Shown: piece by piece, positions 6,101 through 12,047 of the stretch
Numbering within the stretch: position 1 is the stretch's first letter
Layout of the letters: the number at the start of each line of letters is the position of its first letter
Notes under the pieces: generated by a model
What the model saw: only the letters and a program-made list of their open reading frames with translations
What the model was told of the DNA's origin: nothing
Database searches by the model: none
From: Bacteroidales bacterium
Lineage (GTDB): Bacteria; Bacteroidota; Bacteroidia; Bacteroidales; ML635J-15
Direction of reading: 5' to 3'
DNA: 12,047 nt
NCBI GenBank assembly: GCA_028696755.1
Contig: JAQVGK010000050.1
Location: forward strand, 1-12,047
Position numbers and translations under genes: made by a program

Positions 6101-8119
6101 TTATTCTCCAGCGCTGTAAATTACAGGTTGTTCTTTGCTAAAACCAGTAACTTTAAACTCGGTGCGACGATTCATCTGATGTTCTTCTTCGCTGCACTTT
6201 ACTCCGTTTGAGCATTTGTTAACGAGTTGATACTCGCCATAACCTTTAGCTGTAATTCTATCAGCCGCTATTCCATGCTCTACTATGTATTGAACAGCAG
6301 ATTCGGCTCTTTTTTGAGATAGTGTTTCATTATATTTATCACTACCACGAGAGTCTGTATGCGAACCTAACTCAATAATAATGGTAGGATTTTCGAGCAA
6401 TAGAGCAACAATTTTATCAAGTTCTAATGCAGCATCTGGTCTGATGTTCCACTTGTCGTAATCGTAGTAAATATTTTCGATAACTATAGGTTTGTTTACT
6501 ACTATTCTTTCGAATATAAGCTGAACTTGAATTGTATCATTCATCGTTTCGCACTTGGTTTCTATTTTTGCAGTCTGCGCAAAGAAACTGTCGGAATATC
6601 CATTAATTGTATATTTTGCATCACAAGCTAAAACAGCATAATATGTCCCTGGTATTGCTTGAGGAATAGGATTTTCAACATCACTGTTTTCGGTATGATA
6701 ATGCACTTTTATACCTTCGGCAACAACTAATTTTCCATCTTCGAGTCGCTCCCAAGTTGTAACGGCAAGAATGAGTTCTGTTGGCACTGGCGGTGGTGGC
6801 GGGTTGAATTCAAAGCTGTAAATATCATCAGAACCATTTCCACCATAACGGTTAGAGGCAAAAAAGCCTTTTGTTCCGCTTTCGGTAAATAAGATAGAGA
6901 AATCGTCACGTGATGAGTTTATTGGAGCCTTAAGATTTTCGGGCTGTGTCCAGTCTTTTTTACTACCTGTTGCTTTGTATAAATCCAAGCCTCCCATTCC
7001 CTGATGTCCATCGCTAGAAAAATACAAGCTTCCATCTTTATCAACCACAGGAAACATTTCTTTTCCCGCAGTATTTATTTGTTCTCCTGCATTTCGTGGA
7101 TCGCCCCATGTTCCGTTGCTACGTTTCTCGCAATAATAAATATCGGTAGCACCAAGTCCGCCAGGCATATCCGAAACAAAATATAAAGTACTACCATCTG
7201 GCGAAATAGCAGGATGACCTACCGAAAATAAATCAGCGTTATTATGAGCAAATGCAGTAATTTCTGTCCACTTTCCATCGGCAAGCTTTGCCGAATAAAT
7301 CTCGAGACGATTTGTGTAAATGTCCTGAACCTTATCGTCAAACCAGCTTGTAGGATCGGGGTTCGATTGAGTTTGTTTCTGCTTCACCGATTTTGTCCTG
7401 GTAAACCAGATTGTTGAAGTGTTCTCATCAAAAATTCCAGGTCCATTATGATAAACATGGTTTAAATCAGATACTGGGTCAATACTCTTTACATTTTCGC
7501 CATTCATCTCGATTTCGTACATTTTCAAAAATGGATTTCCAGTCCAGCCATATTCTTCGCCCGAATTGCCTTGAAGTTTTCTATCAGAAGTTAGAAAATA
7601 TCCATCATTAACTTTTATTAATCCAAAATCGGAATTTGCTGAATTAAATCCTTCAACATTTTTCACATCAAAGAATTCTGGCGTTGCAGTCCATTCTTTT
7701 GCAGCTATGCATTGACTTATTTGCTCATCAGAGAAGCTCTTTGAATCTGGAAATTTTGTTCCAAGTTTTTCGAAATTTTCAATAGCTTCATCATATTTTG
7801 CTTCAGATTTTAGCAAAAGAGCATACTTTTTATAGTCCTCAGCTGTAGCCGATTCTTTTTCAACAAGTTTTGATAGCCATTTTTCGGCCTTTGCAGTCTC
7901 GTTAATCTGCATGTAGCAATAACTAATGTTGCGTAATTCATTATCCGTAGGAGTGTGCGACAAGAAATGAGATTCGAACCATTGAGCAGCCTTGGCAAAT
8001 TCGTACTTCTCCATAAGCTGTTCTACCTTGGCATGCGTTGGCTGTGCCTGCAGAATTGTTCCGGCAAGCAATAAAATCGCTGTTAACCCGGAAATAAATA
8101 TTGTATAATGTGTTTTCAT
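6101..8119 (-). CDS. PorE-like OmpA-family protein with TPR, PD40 propeller and peptidoglycan-binding domain
   Basis: 672 residues. A signal peptide spans 1-26 (ends 'ILQAQ'); no lipobox cysteine follows. TPR-like helices cover about 27-140 ('EKYEFAKAAQWFE', 'AKYDEAIENFEKL'). A PD40/WD40-like propeller covers about 150-437, with blades marked 'HPAISPDGSTLYFVSD', 'DIYYCEKR', 'DKDGSLYFSSDG' and 'GLDLYKA'. After a PPPPP linker (440-444) comes a small beta domain (about 447-540), perhaps a carboxypeptidase-regulatory-like fold. The OmpA C-terminal domain covers about 547-657 ('IYYDYDKWNIRPDAALELD', 'LGSHTDSRGS', 'SQKRAESA', 'MNRRTEF') and has the Asp and Arg used to bind peptidoglycan diaminopimelate. 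This order matches PorE of the Porphyromonas gingivalis type IX system (family knowledge). It is the last gene of the adhesin operon, 18 nt after the PorP/SprF-like gene, so a role in anchoring that outer-membrane protein to the wall is inferred. It could be a paralogue dedicated to this adhesin rather than the core component. Confidence 0.9.
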   Translation of the reverse strand: MKTHYTIFISGLTAILLLAGTILQAQPTHAKVEQLMEKYEFAKAAQWFESHFLSHTPTDNELRNISYCYMQINETAKAEKWLSKLVEKESATAEDYKKYALLLKSEAKYDEAIENFEKLGTKFPDSKSFSDEQISQCIAAKEWTATPEFFDVKNVEGFNSANSDFGLIKVNDGYFLTSDRKLQGNSGEEYGWTGNPFLKMYEIEMNGENVKSIDPVSDLNHVYHNGPGIFDENTSTIWFTRTKSVKQKQTQSNPDPTSWFDDKVQDIYTNRLEIYSAKLADGKWTEITAFAHNNADLFSVGHPAISPDGSTLYFVSDMPGGLGATDIYYCEKRSNGTWGDPRNAGEQINTAGKEMFPVVDKDGSLYFSSDGHQGMGGLDLYKATGSKKDWTQPENLKAPINSSRDDFSILFTESGTKGFFASNRYGGNGSDDIYSFEFNPPPPPVPTELILAVTTWERLEDGKLVVAEGIKVHYHTENSDVENPIPQAIPGTYYAVLACDAKYTINGYSDSFFAQTAKIETKCETMNDTIQVQLIFERIVVNKPIVIENIYYDYDKWNIRPDAALELDKIVALLLENPTIIIELGSHTDSRGSDKYNETLSQKRAESAVQYIVEHGIAADRITAKGYGEYQLVNKCSNGVKCSEEEHQMNRRTEFKVTGFSKEQPVIYSAGE

Positions 8120-8137
8120 CTTTTCAGAGTTTAAGAG

Positions 8138-9091
8138 TTAAAAATATCGAGGTGTCTTCATACGCGTATCGAGCTTTCCAGGCAAGGTGTAATCGAGCAT
8201 AATTTCATGTCCACCCCAACCACTTAATGCAGTTAAACTATGTGTGTAAGCATAGCCAACGACAAAACTTTTTGAAATATTCCACTCGGTCATAAAAACC
8301 ACAGCATCACGCATTTTAAGAGTATTATCAAGAGTCTGACTGGTTAGTAAGTCTGCTCCAAATCGGTAAGTTGCACCTAGCCAGAATGTTTCTTTAAACA
8401 GAAAGTAATTTGTTATGTCAACATTTGTAAGTGCTTTAAAATCTTCACGAATTAAAAAACTTGGTTTGTATTTTACGCTCTCGCCAAGATCAAATACATA
8501 TCCAGCAGTCAAATAGTAATGTCTTTCCTGTGCAGTATTTAATCCATCAGGAGCTTGAATAATGTCTCCCAACATGTCGGTAACCGAAAGACCAGCATAA
8601 AACCTATCTGAATATAGGAACAAACCCATCTTTGGATCAAATCGCATTGTGTTAACTTTGGTAAGCGGAACCGCAGCATCGTCAATTGTTTCGCTAACAA
8701 GCTGAGTGCCGTCCAAAGTGAAATAACTTATCCCAGCAGCCAAACCCATCGAAAGTCTAAGTTTGTTATTTAACCTAAGGATGTATGAATAGCTTCCATA
8801 GAGTGATTGTTGATACTGAGCGCCGATTCTGTCGTTTATAAACTGAAGACCGAGACCCATTGATTCAGTTGGAGCTCCTTCGATGCTAATCATTTGTGTT
8901 GATGGCGCTCCATCAAGTCCTGTCCATTGCGAAGAATAAACAGAATTTATGCTTGTCCATTGCTTTGTTCCCGCATATGCTGGGTTAACTGTCATTGGAT
9001 TAAAAATGTACTGGTTGAATACAGAGCTTTGCTGTGCAAAGCCCTGTATTGAGAACAGTACGATAACGATTATTATATATATCTTTTTCAT
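8138..9091 (-). CDS. PorP/SprF-family outer-membrane protein
   Basis: 317 residues. Residues 1-20 are a signal peptide (MKKIYIII...GFAQ). The mature start 'SSVFNQYIFNPMTVNPAYAG' and the following 'SQWTGLDGAPSTQMISIEGA' are the signature of the PorP/SprF family (TIGR03519), and the length is typical. The remainder has regular barrel strands ('YSYILRLNNKLRLSMGLAAG', 'GLFLYSDRFYAGLSVTDML'), and the protein ends 'KTPRYF'. In Flavobacterium johnsoniae the homologue SprF is needed to export the adhesin SprB, whose C-terminal domain is of the same type B class as the gene upstream here (28-nt gap). Inference: this is the cognate partner of that adhesin. The A-rich leader lacks a Shine-Dalgarno sequence. 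Confidence 0.93.
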   Translation of the reverse strand: MKKIYIIIVIVLFSIQGFAQQSSVFNQYIFNPMTVNPAYAGTKQWTSINSVYSSQWTGLDGAPSTQMISIEGAPTESMGLGLQFINDRIGAQYQQSLYGSYSYILRLNNKLRLSMGLAAGISYFTLDGTQLVSETIDDAAVPLTKVNTMRFDPKMGLFLYSDRFYAGLSVTDMLGDIIQAPDGLNTAQERHYYLTAGYVFDLGESVKYKPSFLIREDFKALTNVDITNYFLFKETFWLGATYRFGADLLTSQTLDNTLKMRDAVVFMTEWNISKSFVVGYAYTHSLTALSGWGGHEIMLDYTLPGKLDTRMKTPRYF

Positions 9092-9119
9092 TGCATTATT
9101 TGTTTTAAGTTAAACCAGT

Positions 9120-12047
9120 TTATCGTAAGATTGTTATGTAACCATCAAATGTTTTATACTCGTCACACATCTTAACTTTAAGGATGTAGAAGTAGGTTCC
9201 TTCGCTTAGATTTGACCCGTCCCAAAGATTGTTGTATGAAGCTCTTGAATAAACTTCGTTACCCCAGCGGTTAAATACCACCAACTCATTCTCTGGGAAT
9301 AATTCGAGATTGCCAAACACTAGATAATCATTCTGTCCATCGTTATTTGGAGTAAACACATTATTTAGTTTTGGTGTTTCACTAATTTGCTCAGAGTCAA
9401 TTACGATGTCGTAAGTTTTTTCGCATCCATTGATATCGGTTACTGTTACAGTATGAGTTCCAGCGCCAAGATCAGCAACAACACTCTGGTTCGATCCGTT
9501 TGCCCATTCATAAATGTATGGTTCGGTGCCACCAACTACTTCAATTTCAGCTGTTCCATCATTATTTCCATTACAATCGGCATTTGTCTTTGAAATTAAT
9601 TCGAATGCTATCGGTTCGGCTGCAAATATTTCAGCTTCTGTTTGAGCAGGACATCCGTTAGAGTCGCGAATAGTAATTACATTATCGCCTGGAGCAAGAT
9701 TGTTGATTATATTTGATGCTGTTACATCTGTTCCGTTTACGGTAAAGAGATATGGTTCAACACCACCCGAAACATTTACCTCAACAACAGCGTCGTTTAT
9801 TCCTTCACAATTATTGTGGTTGATTACGCTTACTGTTGCCGACAAAGTGTTAAGACTTTCAACCGGAACTTCAACTGCTTGAGTTGTACATCCATTGGCA
9901 TCTGTAACCACTAGATAAATGTTAGTTCCATTTGTCAATCCTTCAAAATTTCCAGTTGAAGCAAAGTTAACACCGCCATCGATAGAGTATTGATAAGGTG
10001 CTGTTCCTCCTGCACCAAAGATATCAATACCAACTTCACCAGTTCGGCAATGAGGAAGATATGTCATAGTTAGTAATTCAGGACCTCCAATTACAAAATC
10101 TGTAGTAAACGTACATCCGTTTGAGTCAGTGACCAAGAGTGTATAACTTCCTGATGTTAGTCCAATAAATGTACTTTCGGATTGAGGGATTCCTGAGTTT
10201 AACGTGTATGTATAATATCCAGTTCCACCAAACGCTGATACTGTAACGGTTGCATCATCGCCAGCGTAACAATCTGACTGCGAAATTTCAACACTAGCTT
10301 CAAGTTCTTCTGGATTTTCAATTACAAAACCTTCTACTGATACTGAACATCCGTTTTCGTCAGTTACAACAACTTCGTACAAGCCAGCAGATAATCCTGT
10401 GAAAGTATTGGTCAATTGTGGTTCTCCGCCATTAAGACTGTAGAATAAGATGCCTGTTCCGCCAGTTGCCAAAACCTCTATTGAAGCATCATTACCATCG
10501 AAACAAGAAACTTGAGAAGATAAAATGATCTGAGCATCAATTTGAGTTGGATTATCAATAGTGATAACATCGGTTAAAAAAGAACAGCCATTTTCATCTA
10601 CAACTAAAACTGTGTATTCTCCGGCTGATAAGCCTTCGAAAGTGCTTGACGATTGTGGAGTTCCTCCATTTAGAGAATATGTTACTTCTCCAAATGCTCC
10701 TTCAACAGCAACACTTATTACAGCATCGCTAGCATCAGTACAGCTTACTTGAGTAGAAGCGTCAACAGCAACATCCATTAAAGATACGTGAACAAGTTGA
10801 TCACATGTTGAGATATTTCCATTAACATCAGTTACAGTCCAAGTTACAGTTGTTGTTCCAGTTGGGAATACAGCAGGTGCATTGTTAGAAATTAGGTCAA
10901 TTCCACAATTGTCTGAAACTTGTGGTTCTACAAGTTCAATCACATTTGAACAAGAGACAATATCCTCTGGGCAAACTATTGTTGGAAGTTCGATGTCTGT
11001 TACAGTTACGATTTGCTCGCATGTTGCAATGTTTCCGCTACCATCGGTTACTGTCCATGTTACGGTTGTGTTTCCGATTGGGAATACTGCTGGAGCATCG
11101 TTGGTTACAGAAAGAATTGAACAGTTATCGTCAACTGTTGGAGTGCCAAGAACAACACCGCTTGCTGTACATTCGTCAGCATCAGTGTTAACTGCTACTG
11201 GTGCAGGGCATACTATTGTTGGAAGTTCGATATCGGTTACAGTTACGATTTGCTCACAAGTTGCAATGTTTCCGCTACCATCGGTTACAGTCCAAGTTAC
11301 GGTTGTGTTACCGATTGGGAATACTGCTGGAGCATCATTTGTTACAGATAGAATTGAACAGTTATCGTCAACTGTTGGTGTGCCAAGAACTACTCCACTT
11401 GCTGTACATTCGTCAGCATCTGTATTAACTGCTATAGGTGCAGGGCATACTATTGTTGGAAGTTCAATATCTGTTACTGTTACGATTTGCTCACAAGTTG
11501 CAATGTTTCCACTACCATCGGTTACAGTCCAAGTTACTGTTGTGTTACCGATTGGGAATACTGCTGGAGCGTCGTTGGTTACAGATAGAATTGAACAGTT
11601 ATCGTCAACTGTTGGAGTTCCAAGATCTACACCGCTTGCTGTACATTCGTCAGCATCAGTGTTTACTGCTACTGGAGCAGGGCATACTATTGTTGGAAGT
11701 TCGATATCTGTTACCGTTACGATTTGCTCACATGTTGCAATGTTTCCGCTACCGTCAGTTACTGTCCAAGTTACTGTTGTGCTTCCGATTGGGAATACTG
11801 CCGGAGCATCATTTGTTACAGAAAGAATTGAACAATTATCGTCAACTGTTGGAGTGCCAAGATCTACACCGCTTGCTGTACATTCGTCAGCATCAGTGTT
11901 TACTGCTACCGGAGCAGGGCATACTATTGTTGGAAGTTCGATATCTGTAACAGTTACGATTTGCTCACAAGTTGCAATGTTTCCGCTGCCATCGGTTACA
12001 GTCCAAGTTACGGTTGTGTTACCGATTGGGAATACTGCTGGAGCATC
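9120..12047 (-). CDS. Giant SprB-like adhesin with HYR and SprB repeats and type B T9SS C-terminal domain (5' end outside window)
   Basis: The frame is open from the window edge (12047) to the TAA at 9120-9122, giving 975 visible residues; a GTG at 10943 is internal, not the start. Order: four and a half HYR repeats of 79 residues (visible residues 1-357); one diverged, shorter HYR copy (about 358-424, 'VCPEDIVSCSN', 'TWTVTDVNGN'); six SprB-like repeats (about 425-886), each with a cysteine near its start and 'D-x-NGC' near its end; and a CHU_C domain (about 892-975, 'NNVFTPNNDGQND', 'FNRWGNEVYS', 'LWDGS', 'GYITILR'). Known: SprB-type proteins are T9SS-exported cell-surface filaments for gliding or adhesion. 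The full protein is probably far longer, since the array runs off the window. Downstream genes are a PorP/SprF partner and a PorE-like protein. Whether this cell glides cannot be judged here. Confidence 0.93.
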   Translation of the reverse strand, partial: DAPAVFPIGNTTVTWTVTDGSGNIATCEQIVTVTDIELPTIVCPAPVAVNTDADECTASGVDLGTPTVDDNCSILSVTNDAPAVFPIGSTTVTWTVTDGSGNIATCEQIVTVTDIELPTIVCPAPVAVNTDADECTASGVDLGTPTVDDNCSILSVTNDAPAVFPIGNTTVTWTVTDGSGNIATCEQIVTVTDIELPTIVCPAPIAVNTDADECTASGVVLGTPTVDDNCSILSVTNDAPAVFPIGNTTVTWTVTDGSGNIATCEQIVTVTDIELPTIVCPAPVAVNTDADECTASGVVLGTPTVDDNCSILSVTNDAPAVFPIGNTTVTWTVTDGSGNIATCEQIVTVTDIELPTIVCPEDIVSCSNVIELVEPQVSDNCGIDLISNNAPAVFPTGTTTVTWTVTDVNGNISTCDQLVHVSLMDVAVDASTQVSCTDASDAVISVAVEGAFGEVTYSLNGGTPQSSSTFEGLSAGEYTVLVVDENGCSFLTDVITIDNPTQIDAQIILSSQVSCFDGNDASIEVLATGGTGILFYSLNGGEPQLTNTFTGLSAGLYEVVVTDENGCSVSVEGFVIENPEELEASVEISQSDCYAGDDATVTVSAFGGTGYYTYTLNSGIPQSESTFIGLTSGSYTLLVTDSNGCTFTTDFVIGGPELLTMTYLPHCRTGEVGIDIFGAGGTAPYQYSIDGGVNFASTGNFEGLTNGTNIYLVVTDANGCTTQAVEVPVESLNTLSATVSVINHNNCEGINDAVVEVNVSGGVEPYLFTVNGTDVTASNIINNLAPGDNVITIRDSNGCPAQTEAEIFAAEPIAFELISKTNADCNGNNDGTAEIEVVGGTEPYIYEWANGSNQSVVADLGAGTHTVTVTDINGCEKTYDIVIDSEQISETPKLNNVFTPNNDGQNDYLVFGNLELFPENELVVFNRWGNEVYSRASYNNLWDGSNLSEGTYFYILKVKMCDEYKTFDGYITILR
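9390..10775 (-). repeat. Six SprB-like repeats within the adhesin
   Basis: Six consecutive units of about 72-81 residues, with opening cysteines in 'VSCTDASDA', 'VSCFDGNDA', 'SDCYAGDDA', 'PHCRTGEVG', 'NNCEGINDA' and 'ADCNGNNDG', and closing 'NGC' each time. The middle carries 'GG-x-x-P/F-Y-x-Y/F-S/T-(L/V/I)-N/D-G' and 'GL-(S/T)-(A/S)-G-x-Y'. DNA identity between units is modest, so they are older than the HYR array. Units 1-3 are most alike; unit 4 lacks the usual Asp pair and is the most divergent. Confidence 0.85.
10978..12047 (-). repeat. Tandem 237-bp HYR repeats (four full copies and one cut by the window edge)
   Basis: Copies begin at 10978, 11215, 11452, 11689 and 11926, exactly 237 bp (79 codons) apart. 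Each encodes a hyalin-type (HYR) unit with 'NDAPAVFPIGNTTVTWTVTD', 'GSGNIATCEQIVTVTD', 'IVCPAPVAVNTDADECTASG' and 'GTPTVDDNCSILSV'. There are four cysteines per unit. By eye about 18 bases differ between the first two copies, yet only one residue changes (Val to Ile). Other residue changes are rare: Val to Asp before 'LGTP', and Asn to Ser in 'GNTT' in the copy at 11689. Confidence 0.95.

Noticed and set aside
5830..6141. 103-codon plus-strand frame opposite the sigma start and intergenic region
   Set aside because: It crosses the sigma gene, a low-complexity A/T stretch and a terminator; the product is a Lys/Phe-rich translation of non-coding DNA.
9120..10943. Treating the GTG at 10943 as the start of the adhesin
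   Set aside because: The same frame stays open to the window edge and encodes more HYR units; a protein starting here would lack a signal peptide.
10922..11950. Three long plus-strand open frames opposite the HYR array, with Leu/Arg/Gln-rich products
   Set aside because: They repeat with the same 237-bp period as the real minus-strand frame and have low-complexity composition; they are antisense shadows of the repeats.
10978..12047. CRISPR-like array suggested by the regular repetition
   Set aside because: The period is 237 bp, units are contiguous without unique spacers, and the whole array is one open reading frame of HYR domains.

Overview
The window looks like chromosomal DNA of an AT-rich member of the Bacteroidota, plausibly a marine or gut Bacteroidales/Marinilabiliales-type organism, though the genus cannot be read from the sequence. 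Evidence: two secreted proteins ending in the type B C-terminal domain of type IX secretion (T9SS; 'gliding motility-associated C-terminal domain', CHU_C), SprB and HYR repeats, a PorP/SprF-family protein, an OmpA protein with TPR and PD40 repeats, and mostly A-rich translation starts without Shine-Dalgarno sequences.

Layout. (1) Positions 1-2706, plus strand: the 3' end of a large type B T9SS substrate, then 18 nt later a secreted glycine-rich 495-residue protein resembling a tail fibre or trimeric surface structure, closed by a strong intrinsic terminator. (2) Positions 2707-3418: a gene-free convergent intergenic region with an unusually GC-rich, palindrome-rich island, a REP-like hairpin, and terminator structures for the minus-strand operon. 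(3) Positions 3419-5929, minus strand: an ECF sigma factor, an anti-sigma-like single-pass membrane protein and an outer-membrane beta-barrel protein, read in that order. The sigma gene has a good candidate ECF promoter just upstream, suggesting autoregulation. Sigma and anti-sigma genes overlap as TAATG, with a strong Shine-Dalgarno sequence that is exceptional here. (4) Positions 5959-6066: an AT-rich inverted repeat and the intrinsic terminator of the next operon. (5) Positions 6101-12047, minus strand: the 3' part of a giant adhesin (975 residues visible, start beyond the window) with near-identical 79-residue HYR repeats, then six SprB-like repeats, then CHU_C; followed by a PorP/SprF-like outer-membrane protein and a PorE-like TPR/PD40/OmpA lipid-free periplasmic protein.

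Working together (inference from known families): the adhesin, PorP/SprF and PorE-like genes form a cell-surface module. By analogy with SprB/SprF of Flavobacterium johnsoniae, the SprF-like protein would be needed to export or display the type B adhesin, and the OmpA-domain protein would anchor the assembly to peptidoglycan. The sigma/anti-sigma/OMP operon looks like a cell-envelope stress or surface-sensing unit. It is not clearly tied to the adhesin operon except by adjacency. I see no tRNA, rRNA, CRISPR array, transposase gene or phage module. Nothing here can be called a wholly new system from sequence alone; the most unusual items are the synonymous-only divergence of the HYR repeats, the structured GC-rich intergenic island, and the ECF promoter with an almost leaderless start.
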